Part shown: positions 1 to 8,045 of the stretch, piece after piece
Layout of the letters: every line of letters begins with the position of its first letter
How positions within the stretch are numbered: the stretch's first letter is position 1
Origin: DATAVB01 sp036267955
GTDB lineage: Bacteria; Actinomycetota; Actinomycetes; Mycobacteriales; QHCD01
DNA: 64,000 nucleotides
Assembly (NCBI GenBank): GCA_036267955.1
Contig: DATAVB010000115.1
Coordinates: 67,133-131,132 of the forward strand
Direction: 5' to 3'
The notes under the pieces: generated by a model
The model's input: the letters and a program-made list of their open reading frames with translations, nothing else
The model's database searches: none
Told to the model about the DNA's origin: nothing
Translations under genes and position numbers: made by a program

Positions 1-913
1 GCCGCTCGTAGAACGCCAGCGCCGGCGTGTTGTCGGCGGTGACCTGCAGGTACGCCTGGCGGGCACCGTTGCGCGCGCCCCAGGTCGCAAGAGCCCGCAT
101 TACCGCACCGGCGAGGCCGCGCCGCCGGTGTGACTCGGCGACCTCGACCGCGGTGATCCCGAGCCAACCGGAATCCACCACCGCGCGGGCAATCGCGACA
201 TGTACACCGTCCTCGACAATCGAGGCGAAGACCGGTCGGGCGGCATTCGTGAGGACCGACACCGCGACCGCGGGCAGGCTCGCGCCGCGGCTGCGGTAGC
301 CCGCCCGCCATCCGTCCGATGGTGCGTCGGCCAGCTCCACGGTGACCGGCGGCTCGCCGGCGAAGGCGGAGATCGACGCGGTCTGCATCAGGGTCGCCGA
401 GACGGCCTCAAGCCCGGCCTGGTCGAGCTCGGCGTCCAGCTCCGTGCTGCCCGGCAACGCCAGCTGGAAGCGCAACGGCAGGCCGCGTTCGGCGTACCAC
501 TGCCGGGCCCGGCGCACGGCCTCCTCGACCGGCAACCCCGGATCACCCAGCGGCAGCACCGAATTGGCCCGCTGGGTCCAGCCCTCGGCGGCCCGCAGCC
601 ACCACCGGCCGAGCCACTCCGAGTCCGGCGCCTGCCAGCCCGCGGCCGCGATCTCGTCCAGCTCCAGCGGATCGGCCCGCCGCTCCGGTCGCGGCGGGAT
701 GCCGCTGAGCCGGTACACATCTGCCCGCCGCACCTCGACCACCTCGCCGTTCTCGCGCCTGATCCGGACCGGGTCGTCGACCCCGACGAGCTCGCCGAGA
801 ACATCGGAGTAGAGCGGGCGTCCGTCGGCCTCGCCGACCCGATACCGCAGCACCACCCGGCGGCCCACCACCCACGGCTGCACCCGCCCGTGCCGGACCC
901 GTTCGGTGCCCAT
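1..913 (-). CDS. GNAT N-acetyltransferase (3' end outside window)
   Basis: The gene reads leftward and runs off the left edge, so its C-terminus is missing. About 304 residues are visible from the ATG at 913, and the frame is open throughout. GNAT enzymes move an acetyl group from acetyl-CoA to an amine. The acetyl-CoA-binding signature ESHRRRGLAGAVMRAL lies near residues 258-273, followed by an AYLQV strand and N-x-P-A-x-x-F-Y-E-R at the break, a typical GNAT ending. The first 60 residues form a small beta-rich domain, as in the mycobacterial Rv0428c-like GNATs (family resemblance from memory). It is divergent from the ferredoxin gene. The substrate cannot be inferred. Confidence 0.8.
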   Translation of the reverse strand, partial: MGTERVRHGRVQPWVVGRRVVLRYRVGEADGRPLYSDVLGELVGVDDPVRIRRENGEVVEVRRADVYRLSGIPPRPERRADPLELDEIAAAGWQAPDSEWLGRWWLRAAEGWTQRANSVLPLGDPGLPVEEAVRRARQWYAERGLPLRFQLALPGSTELDAELDQAGLEAVSATLMQTASISAFAGEPPVTVELADAPSDGWRAGYRSRGASLPAVAVSVLTNAARPVFASIVEDGVHVAIARAVVDSGWLGITAVEVAESHRRRGLAGAVMRALATWGARNGARQAYLQVTADNTPALAFYER

Positions 914-931
914 CTCGGCCTACCCCCTGCC

Positions 932-961
932 CTGACAACGCCGATCGAATACAGCGATACT
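932..961 (+). promoter_or_regulatory. Candidate housekeeping promoter for the ferredoxin gene
   Basis: CTGACA (932-937) and GATACT (956-961) are separated by 18 bases, close to the actinobacterial primary sigma consensus. They sit in the divergent gap between the GNAT gene and the ferredoxin gene, leaving a leader of about 45 bases before the GTG at 1011. Motif match only. Confidence 0.45.
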
Positions 962-1010
962 AGATTCAGAGCGTTGTTAGAGGCCTGCCTGTGTCGGAGA
1001 GGACCCGCTT

Positions 1011-1337
1011 GTGACCTACGTCATCGCCGAGCCGTGCGTGGACGTGCTCGACAAAGGATGCATCGAAGAATGCCCGGTGGACTGCATCTACGAGGGAAAG
1101 CGGATGCTCTATATCCACCCGGATGAGTGTGTCGACTGCGGCGCCTGCGAGCCGGTGTGCCCGGTCGAAGCCATCTTCTACGAGGACGACACCCCGGAGA
1201 AGTGGAAGGACTACTACACCGCGAACGTCGACTTCTTCACCGAGCTCGGTTCACCGGGTGGTGCCGCGAAGGTCGGAGCCACCGGCAAGGACCACCCGTT
1301 CATCGCCGGACTGCCGCCGCAGGTGAACGAACACTGA
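1011..1337 (+). CDS. fdxC: 7Fe ferredoxin (FdxC type)
   Basis: A 108-residue soluble electron carrier. Cysteines at 9, 17, 21, 25, 40, 43, 46 and 50 include the pattern C-V-D-C-G-A-C-E-P-V-C-P, as expected for a [3Fe-4S]/[4Fe-4S] ferredoxin of mycobacterial type. The tail after residue 55 is the acidic, W/Y-containing extension usual in this family. The start is GTG at 1011, with GGAGAGGA just upstream. Its stop overlaps the presumed start of dapC, the same adjacency as in Mycobacterium (Rv1177-Rv1178). Redox partners are not shown by the sequence. Confidence 0.93.
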   Translation: MTYVIAEPCVDVLDKGCIEECPVDCIYEGKRMLYIHPDECVDCGACEPVCPVEAIFYEDDTPEKWKDYYTANVDFFTELGSPGGAAKVGATGKDHPFIAGLPPQVNEH

Positions 1338-2452
1338 TCTCCAGTGGGCTGAACCGCAGACGCGCGAACCTTCCTGATTTCCCCTGGGACAGCCTCAAGC
1401 GGTACGGCGACCGCGCCCGCGCCCATCCGGACGGTCTGGTCGACCTGTCGATCGGTACGCCGGTCGACCCGACCCCCGCCGTGATCCAGCAGGCGCTGGC
1501 CGCTGCCGCCGATGCCCCGGGTTATCCGACGACGGCCGGCACGCCGCCGCTGCGGGCCGCAATCTCGGACTGGCTGTCGCGCCGGCACGGTGTGACCGGG
1601 CTGGACCCGGACGCGGTGCTGCCGACGATCGGCTCCAAGGAACTGGTCGGACTGCTGCCGACGTTGCTGGGTGTCCGTCCCGGTGAGCTCGTCGTGATAC
1701 CGGAGCTCGCGTACCCGACGTACGAGGTGGGTGTGCTGCTCGCCGGCGGCACGACGGTGCGCGCCGACGGGCTGGCGGCGCTCGGGCCGCAGCGGCCGGC
1801 GTTGGTCTGGGTCAACTCACCGGCCAACCCGACCGGACGCGTGCTGCCGGCCGAGCACCTGGCCAAGGTGGTCGCCTGGGCCCGCGAGCGCGGCACGGTG
1901 GTGGTCAGCGACGAGTGCTACCTGGACCTGGGCTGGGACGAGCAGCCGGTCTCGGTGCTGCATCCGGAGGTCTGCGGCGGCAGCCACGAGGGCCTGCTGG
2001 CGGTGCACTCGCTGTCCAAGCGGTCCAACCTCGCCGGCTACCGGGCGGCGTTCGTCGCCGGTGATCCGCGGTTGATCGGCCAGCTGCTCGAGGTGCGCAA
2101 GCATGCCGGGCTGATCGTGCCGTGGCCGGTCCAGCAGGCGATGATCGCCGCGTACGGCAATGACGAGCACGTGGTCGAGCAGCGGGCCCGGTACGCCGCC
2201 CGCCGCGAACAGTTGCGGGCGGCGTTGCTGTCCGCCGGGTTCACGGTGGAGCATTCGCAGGCCGGGCTGTATCTGTGGGCCACCCGCGGCCAGGACTGCT
2301 GGGACACCGTGGCCCATCTCGCCGACCTCGGCATTCTGGCCGCGCCGGGGGAGTTCTACGGACCGTCCGGCAAGGCGCACGTTCGGGTGGCGTTGACCGC
2401 CACCGACGAACGGGTCGCCGCCGCCGCGGCCCGCCTCACCACCACCTCCTGA
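1334..2452 (+). CDS. dapC: N-succinyldiaminopimelate aminotransferase
   Basis: A fold-type I PLP aminotransferase of about 372 residues that makes N-succinyl-LL-2,6-diaminopimelate for lysine and peptidoglycan. Family marks are LPDFPWDSL near the N-terminus, YPTTAGTPPLR, NSPANPTG, and HSLSKRSNLAGYR, whose lysine (about 229) should bind PLP. There is no ATG, GTG or TTG before the conserved LPDFPWD. In-frame candidates are CTG at 1334, which overlaps the ferredoxin stop as CTGA and has AGGTGA about 8 bases upstream, and CTG at 1349. I chose 1334 because of the coupling. Function is secure; the start codon is not. Confidence 0.85.
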   Translation: MISSGLNRRRANLPDFPWDSLKRYGDRARAHPDGLVDLSIGTPVDPTPAVIQQALAAAADAPGYPTTAGTPPLRAAISDWLSRRHGVTGLDPDAVLPTIGSKELVGLLPTLLGVRPGELVVIPELAYPTYEVGVLLAGGTTVRADGLAALGPQRPALVWVNSPANPTGRVLPAEHLAKVVAWARERGTVVVSDECYLDLGWDEQPVSVLHPEVCGGSHEGLLAVHSLSKRSNLAGYRAAFVAGDPRLIGQLLEVRKHAGLIVPWPVQQAMIAAYGNDEHVVEQRARYAARREQLRAALLSAGFTVEHSQAGLYLWATRGQDCWDTVAHLADLGILAAPGEFYGPSGKAHVRVALTATDERVAAAAARLTTTS

Positions 2453-2506
2453 GGACTCGACCAGCTCCGGCTGACCAGCTGCTCGGGTCCGGCCTCCGTG
2501 CCGCGC

Positions 2507-2574
2507 TTTTTCATGATCGTGATCGGCTATTGGGGCTATAGCAACCAAAAACCGATCACGATCATGAAAATCGG
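2507..2574. repeat. Palindromic interspersed element, copy 1 of 5
   Basis: The 19-base arms TTTTCATGATCGTGATCGG (2508-2526) and their exact complement (2552-2570) enclose a 25-base loop with the conserved core TTGGGGCTATAGCAACCAA. It lies between convergent dapC and a hypothetical gene. Four more copies are at about 10320, 19992, 30049 and 59489. It could form a hairpin, but no T-tract follows. Confidence 0.9.
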
Positions 2575-2639
2575 GTACGGGTACGGGGACCGGGCCGAAA
2601 TCGGGGCCGGGCCGGGGCAGCCAGGTGGGTCGGGCGCCG

Positions 2640-2915
2640 TCAGAGGTGGCGGGCGGCGGCCTCGGTGCGCAGCCGGTCCAGCTCGATGACCAGCCGGGCC
2701 CGGTGGTGTGCCAGTCGCTGACTCGCGTCCGGTGAGGCGCCGGCGTGACTGTGCTGCCAGATCAACCGGCGCATCCGCTGGATCCAATAGCGCAGTTCGG
2801 CGTCGGAGAGCGCGTCGGCCTGCAGCATCGGGGTCGGTTGGCGGCTGGGCAGCAGTCCGACCGCGGACCGCTCGCCGGTAGCTCCACGCTGGGGATCGCT
2901 GGGGGACTGGTTCAT
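2640..2915 (-). CDS. Hypothetical protein, 91 residues
   Basis: A small soluble protein that I do not recognise. The N-terminal 30 residues are polar and Pro/Ser-rich. Residues 33-88 look helical, with a core LSDAELRYWIQRMRRLIWQHSHAG and a second amphipathic helix HRARLVIELDRLRTEA. ATG at 2915 was chosen because the upstream extension of the same frame lacks this character. It is convergent with dapC across palindromic copy 1 and divergent from mgsA. No function is proposed. Confidence 0.55.
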   Translation of the reverse strand: MNQSPSDPQRGATGERSAVGLLPSRQPTPMLQADALSDAELRYWIQRMRRLIWQHSHAGASPDASQRLAHHRARLVIELDRLRTEAAARHL

Positions 2916-3053
2916 GATCTGAACTGTTTCGCCGGGCTGTGTTCGCATGGTGTCGGGTTTGTGAATGTCTGGTAACCGATTCTCCGGCCGAAGATTTACC
3001 GCCCGGAAATCGCATTGCTCCGCACCGGTGACTTCCGCGGCGACTCTGGGGGT

Positions 3054-3527
3054 ATGGACACGAATCTTCGCGGCCCGTCGGCCGCCAAGCGGATAGCCCT
3101 GATCGCGCACGACAACGAAAAGGCCGACCTCACCGAATGGTGCGCATACAACCGTTCCGTCCTGGCCCGACATGAATTGTTCGCCACCGACACGACCGGC
3201 CGAATGCTGCGCAAAGAGGTCGGGCTGGACGTCAGTTGCCTACGCAGCGGGCCTTTCGGCGGTGATCAGCAGATCGGGGCCCGGATCGCGGACGGCACCA
3301 TCGACATTCTTTTCTTTTTCTGGGACCCGTTCGAATCGCATTCACACGACCCGGATATCAAGGCCCTGCTGCGGCTGGCAGTGGTGTGGAACATTCCGCT
3401 GGCCTGCAACCGGGCCACCGCCGACTACCTGATCTCCTCGCCGCTGCTGACCGGCCGGTACGAGCGGCGGACCCCGGAACAACGGGCCGAACTAGCCGGT
3501 GGTGGCGGGCGGGGCGGCCTTGGCTAG
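3054..3527 (+). CDS. mgsA: Methylglyoxal synthase
   Basis: Converts dihydroxyacetone phosphate to methylglyoxal and phosphate, a bypass that relieves sugar-phosphate stress. At 157 residues it matches the family length. Conserved blocks are ALIAHDNEKADL (His19), SGPFGGDQQIGA (catalytic Asp71), FFFWDPFESHSHDPD (His98, Asp101) and NIPLACNRATADYLISSP. ATG at 3054 follows a GGGGG stretch. The C-terminal tail (GGGGRGGLG) overlaps the 3' end of the convergent gene by 36 bases. Several codons here are more AT-rich than in neighbouring genes, and its placement inside the dap region looks like an insertion. Confidence 0.93.
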   Translation: MDTNLRGPSAAKRIALIAHDNEKADLTEWCAYNRSVLARHELFATDTTGRMLRKEVGLDVSCLRSGPFGGDQQIGARIADGTIDILFFFWDPFESHSHDPDIKALLRLAVVWNIPLACNRATADYLISSPLLTGRYERRTPEQRAELAGGGGRGGLG

Positions 3528-4337
3528 CACAATGTGTACGCCGGTGGTGGTCGCCTTCTCGGTCTTCCAGCCGTGCGCGCTCCGGCGCCAGACCTTGCCG
3601 GCGTAGTGCACCTCGGTGATGCCGAACCGGTAACCGTTGGCCACCGCCCAGCTCGCCACCCGCCAGCCGCCCTGGCTGGTGGCGACGGCAGCGTCCAATG
3701 TGGTCGGTCCGGCCTTCGGGGTGACTGCGAGATCGGCGGCGAGCGAGGTGGCGGCCTGGGTCCGGTTGCCGTGCGCGGGCTTGCGGTAGTTGCACCACAG
3801 CGAGGCGGGCTTCGTCCCGGTCAGCGCCAGCGACAGCGCGCTCGCGGTCTGTTCCCACTGCGCGTACGCGTCCGGGTAGGCACTGCGCTGGACGGCCTGG
3901 GCGACTGCCGTCACCGGGCGGGTCCGCCAGCCGCGCACTGTGACGAGCACGTCGAAGAAGCGGCCCGCGGCGTACCGCGGCTGTTGCAGCTTGTCCGCCG
4001 GACCCCAACCCTGCGACGGTCGTTGCTGGAACAACCCAACCGAATCGGCGTCGCCGTAGTCGAGGTTGCGCAGCTTCGACTCCTGCAGCGCGGTGGCCAA
4101 GGCGACCGTCACGGCGCGCTCGGGCAGGCTGCGGCTCAAGGCGACCGAACCGATCGTCGCCGCGTTGCCGGCCTGCTCGGGCGTCAGGTCGTACGAGTCG
4201 CCGGCGACGCCGCAGCTCGGCGCGGCCTGGAACGGGCTGGAGTCGGAGTGCAGCCAGCGGGTGACGATCACGAAGAGGGCGGCGATCAACGCCACCGCGA
4301 CCAGCAGCGCGATGCCGGTCCTGGCCCGAGCGGTCAC
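3492..4337 (-). CDS. Membrane-anchored lysozyme/transglycosylase-like protein
   Basis: A 281-residue protein with an N-terminal uncleaved signal or membrane segment (about residues 8-26, GIALLVAVALIAALFVIV), so the rest should be extracytoplasmic. Residues 50-110 carry YDLTPEQAGNAATI, ATALQESKLRNLDYGD and DSVGLFQQRPSQGWG, where the E-S-K-L-x-N and G-L-F-Q-x-R-P-S-Q-G-W-G blocks resemble the catalytic Glu region of lytic transglycosylase or lysozyme-like folds. Homologues are often labelled heavy metal transporter, a name with no support in the sequence. It ends 1 base before dapD on the same strand, so dapD and this gene may be co-transcribed. Confidence 0.72.
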   Translation of the reverse strand: MTARARTGIALLVAVALIAALFVIVTRWLHSDSSPFQAAPSCGVAGDSYDLTPEQAGNAATIGSVALSRSLPERAVTVALATALQESKLRNLDYGDADSVGLFQQRPSQGWGPADKLQQPRYAAGRFFDVLVTVRGWRTRPVTAVAQAVQRSAYPDAYAQWEQTASALSLALTGTKPASLWCNYRKPAHGNRTQAATSLAADLAVTPKAGPTTLDAAVATSQGGWRVASWAVANGYRFGITEVHYAGKVWRRSAHGWKTEKATTTGVHIVLAKAAPPATTG

Positions 4338-4338
4338 G

Positions 4339-5247
4339 TCAGGTGTTGGCGTGCAGCGCCGCGTTGAGCTCGGCGCCGCGGCTGCGGGGCAGGACCTGCA
4401 GGGTGCCGGTGACGCTGTTGCGGATAAACAGCAGGCTGCTGCGGCCGGAGAGCTCGCGGGCCTTGACCACGGCGCCGTCGGGCAACGTCACCTTCGACCC
4501 GGCCGTGACGTAACAGCCGGCCTCCACGACGCAGTCGTCGCCGAGCGAGATGCCGATGCCGGAGTTGGCGCCGAGCAGGCAGCGCTGCCCGATGGTGATC
4601 TGCTCGGTGCCACCGCCGGACAGGGTGCCCATGATCGAGGCGCCGCCGCCGACATCCGAACCGTCACCGACCACGACGCCGGCGGAGATCCGGCCCTCGA
4701 CCATCGAGTTGCCGAGCGTTCCGGCGTTGTAGTTGACGAAACCCTCGTGCATCACTGTCGTCCCGGACGCGAGGTGGGCGCCGAGCCGGACCCGGTCCGC
4801 GTCGGCGATCCGCACCCCGGACGGGATCACGTAGTCGACCATCCGTGGGAACTTGTCGATGCCGTAGACGGTGACCGGCCGCAGCCGCAGCCGGACAGAC
4901 TCGAAATCCTCCGGGGCACACGGTCCGTGGCTGGTCCACACCACATTCGACAGCACGCCGAAGATGCCGTCCATGGACAGCCCGTGCGGTGCGACGAGCC
5001 GGTAGGAGAGCAGGTGCAGCCGCAGGTACGCGTCGGCGGCATCCTTGGGCGGCTCGGCCAGGTCGATCTCGGTGGCCACCAGTTCGGTCCGGACCCGGCG
5101 GCGCTCGTCCCGGCCGACCAGCGCGGTCAGCTCGGCCGGCGGCTGCTCGCTCGCCGGCGCATCCAGCGTGGGCGCCGGATACCAGGCGTCGAGCACCCGG
5201 TCGTCGTCGGTGATGGTGGCCAGGCCGAAGCCCCATGCCGTTGTCAT
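4339..5247 (-). CDS. dapD: Tetrahydrodipicolinate N-succinyltransferase
   Basis: Transfers succinyl from succinyl-CoA to tetrahydrodipicolinate, the first committed step of the succinylase branch to LL-DAP. The protein has 302 residues. The N-terminal half has the actinobacterial form (GFGLATITDDDRVLDAWYP, VWTSHGPCA). The C-terminal half is a left-handed beta-helix of hexapeptide repeats, with VMHEGFVNYNAGTLGNSMVEGR and the Gly-rich ISAGVVVGDGSDVGGGASIMG. ATG at 5247 is divergent from dapE with only 44 bases between, as at Rv1201c-Rv1202 in Mycobacterium. The shared promoters must be compact. Confidence 0.95.
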   Translation of the reverse strand: MTTAWGFGLATITDDDRVLDAWYPAPTLDAPASEQPPAELTALVGRDERRRVRTELVATEIDLAEPPKDAADAYLRLHLLSYRLVAPHGLSMDGIFGVLSNVVWTSHGPCAPEDFESVRLRLRPVTVYGIDKFPRMVDYVIPSGVRIADADRVRLGAHLASGTTVMHEGFVNYNAGTLGNSMVEGRISAGVVVGDGSDVGGGASIMGTLSGGGTEQITIGQRCLLGANSGIGISLGDDCVVEAGCYVTAGSKVTLPDGAVVKARELSGRSSLLFIRNSVTGTLQVLPRSRGAELNAALHANT

Positions 5248-5291
5248 GAGGCGGACTCCGAAGTGAGCGTCACACTGGCTACGGTACCGGC

Positions 5292-6353
5292 GTGCCCTCT
5301 TTGGATCTGACTCTGGATGCCGTGTCCCTCACCGCCGCACTCGTCGATATCCCGTCCGTGTCGGGTTCGGAGGGGCCGCTGGCCGACGCGGTGGCCGCCG
5401 CGCTGGGTGAGCTCGGCCACCTGCGGGTCGAACGGGACGGCAACGTGGTGCTGGCCCGGACCGCGCTCGGCCGGGGTCAGCGGGTGCTGCTGGCCGGGCA
5501 CCTGGACACCGTACCGATCGCCGACAACGTGCCGTCCACATTGGACAACGGGCGGTTGTACGGATGTGGCACCTCGGACATGAAGGCGGGCGACGCGGTC
5601 ATGCTGCGGATCGCCGCGACGGTGACCGACCCGGCGTACGACCTGAGCTTCGTCTTCTACGACAACGAGGAGGTCGAAGCGGCGAAGAACGGGCTGCGCC
5701 GGATCGCGGCCGAGCACCGCGACTGGCTGGCCGCCGACCTCGCCGTCCTGATGGAGCCGACCAGCGGCGACATCGAGGCCGGCTGCCAGGGCACGCTGCG
5801 CGTGGTCGTCACGGTCGACGGTCATCGCGCCCACTCGGCCCGTTCCTGGTTGGGGGAGAACGCGATCCACCGGGCCGCGCCGGTCCTGACCCGGCTCGCC
5901 GACTACCGGTCGCGCTCGGTCGACATCGACGGTTGCGTCTACCGGGAAGGGCTCAACGCGGTACGCATCGACGGCGGCGTCGCCGGGAACGTCGTCCCGG
6001 ACCGCTGCACCGTCACGGTGAATTTCCGGTTTGCGCCGGACCGGGATGTGGCGGCGGCCGAAAAGCACGTGCGCCAGGTGTTCGACGGATATCCGGTGGA
6101 GCTCGTCGACTCTGCATCCGGCGCGCTGCCAGGCCTTTCCGCACCCGCGGCGCAGGCGTTCATCGCCGCAGCGGGCGGTTCGGTGAGCGCCAAATACGGC
6201 TGGACCGACGTGGCCCGCTTTGCCGCGCTGGGAATTCCGGCCGTCAATTACGGCCCCGGTGATCCCAATCTCGCGCACACCCGCGAGGAGCACGCGGTGA
6301 CCGACCGGATCCTGGAATGCGAGAGGGTGCTGGCCCGCTACCTGCGCGGCTGA
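5292..6353 (+). CDS. dapE: Succinyl-diaminopimelate desuccinylase
   Basis: An M20 metallopeptidase of 353 residues that removes succinate from N-succinyl-LL-DAP. Zinc-site blocks are visible: LLAGHLDTVPIAD (His and Asp), CGTSDMKAGDAVML, and FYDNEEVEAAKNGL (the Glu pair). A dimerisation domain follows (GTLRVVVTVDGHRAHSARSW), and then the C-terminal YGPGDPNLAHTREE with the last His ligand. The start is GTG at 5292. Together with dapC and dapD in this window it covers three of the steps to meso-DAP. Confidence 0.95.
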   Translation: MPSLDLTLDAVSLTAALVDIPSVSGSEGPLADAVAAALGELGHLRVERDGNVVLARTALGRGQRVLLAGHLDTVPIADNVPSTLDNGRLYGCGTSDMKAGDAVMLRIAATVTDPAYDLSFVFYDNEEVEAAKNGLRRIAAEHRDWLAADLAVLMEPTSGDIEAGCQGTLRVVVTVDGHRAHSARSWLGENAIHRAAPVLTRLADYRSRSVDIDGCVYREGLNAVRIDGGVAGNVVPDRCTVTVNFRFAPDRDVAAAEKHVRQVFDGYPVELVDSASGALPGLSAPAAQAFIAAAGGSVSAKYGWTDVARFAALGIPAVNYGPGDPNLAHTREEHAVTDRILECERVLARYLRG

Positions 6354-6453
6354 CCGTCGATCAGTCGCGCGGATGCCGAGGCCGGTCAGCTGTGCCGCTT
6401 CGCTGACAGCGGACGCGCTGTCCATGCCCGCGCCGCTCGGTTAGCGTGACCTT

Positions 6454-6771
6454 GTGGCTGACATCATCGACTTCCCGAAGCGTCCGGCCGAGCCCGAGCC
6501 GTTGTGGCGATCCGTCCTCGGTGCCCGGCTTCGCCGGCTGCGCATTGCAAAGGGCTACAGCCTGACCCGCACCGCGCGCCGGGCCGGGATATCTCCGCAG
6601 TACCTGTCGGAGATTGAGCGCGGCCTCAAGGAGCCGTCCTCCGAGGTCGTTGCCGCCGTCGCCGGCGCATTGGAGTGCACCGTGCTCGAGGTGGCCTCGC
6701 TCGCCGTCGCCGACCTTCGGCGTACCGGCGCCCGCCGCCCGTCCGGCCCGGTCGCGCTCCTCGCCGCCTGA
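6454..6771 (+). CDS. XRE-family regulator, PopR/ClgR-like, beside clpP genes
   Basis: A 105-residue DNA-binding protein. One helix-turn-helix fills residues 20-75 (LGARLRRLRIAKGYSLTRTARRAG, ISPQYLSEIERGLKEPSSE). The phrase YLSEIERGLKEPSSE is very close to ClgR/PopR regulators of actinobacterial Clp proteases. The gene starts with GTG at 6454 and runs toward two clpP genes on the other strand, ending 5 bases before them. In Streptomyces, PopR activates an adjacent clpP3-clpP4 operon (known biology); the same role here is inferred from position and sequence. The C-terminal Ala/Leu tail could act as a degradation signal, as known for PopR and ClgR. Confidence 0.8.
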   Translation: MADIIDFPKRPAEPEPLWRSVLGARLRRLRIAKGYSLTRTARRAGISPQYLSEIERGLKEPSSEVVAAVAGALECTVLEVASLAVADLRRTGARRPSGPVALLAA

Positions 6772-6775
6772 CCGG

Positions 6776-7372
6776 TTAGGGCTCCTTGCGGTAACCGACT
6801 AGTTGGTCGGCCAGGCCGTATTCGACGGCTGCGGCCGCGGAGAAGATGCGGTCCCGGTCGGTGTCCTTGCGCAGTGTCTCGACGGTACGGCCGGTGTGCT
6901 TGGCCAGGACCTCCTCGATCTCCGCCCGCAGCCGGATCACCTCCTCGGCCTGCAGGATGAGATCCGGAATCGCGCCCTGCGAACTCGCCGAGGGCTGGTG
7001 CAGCAGGACCCGGGCATGCGGCAGCACGCCCCGCCGGCCCTTGGCCCCGGCCGCGAGCAGGATCGCCGCGCTCGCGCAGGCCTGCCCGATGCAGGTCGTC
7101 ACGATCGGCGAGCGGACGAACTGCATCGCGTCGTACACGGCGAAGGCTGCCGTCATCGAACCGCCGGGTGAATTGATGTAGAGATTGATCTCCCGTTCGG
7201 GATTCTGTGCCTCCAGATGCAGGAGTTGCGCGATCAGGACGTTGGAGACGCCGTCGTCGATCTCCGTACCCAGATAGACGATCCGTTCGGCCAGCAGGTG
7301 GCTGTAGACATCCATGACGCGGTCGCCGCGCGGATGCTCGGCGACGACATTGGGAATGGTGTAGGCGCTCAT
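6776..7372 (-). CDS. ClpP-family protease subunit with displaced catalytic serine
   Basis: A 198-residue ClpP-like subunit, second of a pair. It keeps the ClpP fold marks NLYINSPGGS, the His block RVLLHQPSAS (His125) and RKDTDRDRIFSA (Asp170). In the serine block C-I-G-Q-A-C-A-S-A-A-I-L-L, an ungapped comparison with E. coli C-M-G-Q-A-A-S-M-G-A-F-L-L puts Ala100 at the catalytic position and Ser101 one residue later. The nucleotide sequence confirms GCG-AGC. It may be an inactive or regulatory subunit in a mixed ring, or may use Ser101. Its ATG overlaps the partner's stop (ATGA), so the two are coupled. Confidence 0.9.
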   Translation of the reverse strand: MSAYTIPNVVAEHPRGDRVMDVYSHLLAERIVYLGTEIDDGVSNVLIAQLLHLEAQNPEREINLYINSPGGSMTAAFAVYDAMQFVRSPIVTTCIGQACASAAILLAAGAKGRRGVLPHARVLLHQPSASSQGAIPDLILQAEEVIRLRAEIEEVLAKHTGRTVETLRKDTDRDRIFSAAAAVEYGLADQLVGYRKEP

Positions 7373-7986
7373 CGGTTCGTCCCCAATCCGACCTGCGGCC
7401 GGTCCGGCCGGATGACGTCCATTGAATCGATGATGTCGTCGATAAAGCCGTATTCACGCGCCTCGGTCGCGGTGTACCAGCGGTCGCGGAGCGAGTCCTC
7501 ATAGATCCGTTCGACGCTCTGCCCGGTATTTTCGGCAATCAGCGCGAGTACGGTGTCGCGGGTCTGGCGCAGGTCGTCGGCCTGCAATTCGATATCGACG
7601 GCCGATCCGCCGATTCCCGCCGACCCCTGGTGCATGAGGATCCGGGCATGCGGCAACGCATACCGCTTTCCCGGAGTCCCGGCGGACAACAGAAACTGTC
7701 CGGCGCTGCAGGCGATTCCGAGGGCCAGGGTCGACACCTCGTTGGGAATCAGCCGAATGGTGTCCATAATGGCGAGCATCGCCGGCACCGATCCGCCGGG
7801 CGAATTGATCCAGAGGCTGATGTCGGCCCGCGGATCGTCCGCGGACAGCAGGAACAGTTGGGCGCACAGGCGGGCGCCGATCTTGTCGTCCAGCTGCGAA
7901 TCGAGTACGACGACGCGATGGTGCAGCAGTCGCGTCGCAACCTGTTCGGCCAGGGGTGGTGAGGCATTCTGTTCGGGCGCGGTCAT
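7369..7986 (-). CDS. clpP: ClpP-family protease subunit with intact triad
   Basis: First gene of the clpP pair, 205 residues. The catalytic residues are all visible: Ser94 in G-I-A-C-S-A-G-Q-F-L-L, His119 in ARILMHQGSAG, and Asp164 in YEDSLRDRW. SLWINSPGGSVPAM is the oxyanion-loop region. ClpP forms tetradecameric chambers fed by ClpX or ClpC ATPases. With the following variant subunit it probably makes a mixed double ring, as actinobacterial ClpP pairs do. ATG at 7986 sits just below a strong inverted repeat (8026-8045), a likely operator. It resembles the Streptomyces ClpP3/ClpP4 group more than the housekeeping ClpP1P2 pair, judged from the facing XRE gene. Confidence 0.92.
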   Translation of the reverse strand: MTAPEQNASPPLAEQVATRLLHHRVVVLDSQLDDKIGARLCAQLFLLSADDPRADISLWINSPGGSVPAMLAIMDTIRLIPNEVSTLALGIACSAGQFLLSAGTPGKRYALPHARILMHQGSAGIGGSAVDIELQADDLRQTRDTVLALIAENTGQSVERIYEDSLRDRWYTATEAREYGFIDDIIDSMDVIRPDRPQVGLGTNR

Positions 7987-8025
7987 GCAATCGACTCTGC
8001 CCTCGGCGTCTGGGCTCGGTCCAGC

Positions 8026-8045
8026 TTCTGCTGCCGTCAGCAGAA
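8026..8045. promoter_or_regulatory. Perfect dyad upstream of the clpP operon
   Basis: TTCTGCTG-CCGT-CAGCAGAA is a perfect 8-4-8 inverted repeat, 40 bases upstream of the first clpP start on the minus strand. A second, outer pair GGTCC (8019-8023) and GGACC (8051-8055) flanks it. It fits a binding site for the adjacent XRE regulator. It could also be a terminator hairpin for the gene ending at 8064, but it has no T-tract. Confidence 0.5.

Noticed and set aside
200..1126. Long plus-strand open frame opposite the left-edge gene
   Set aside because: Its translation has no family similarity and is the GC-rich shadow of the GNAT gene on the minus strand, which shows clear acetyltransferase motifs.
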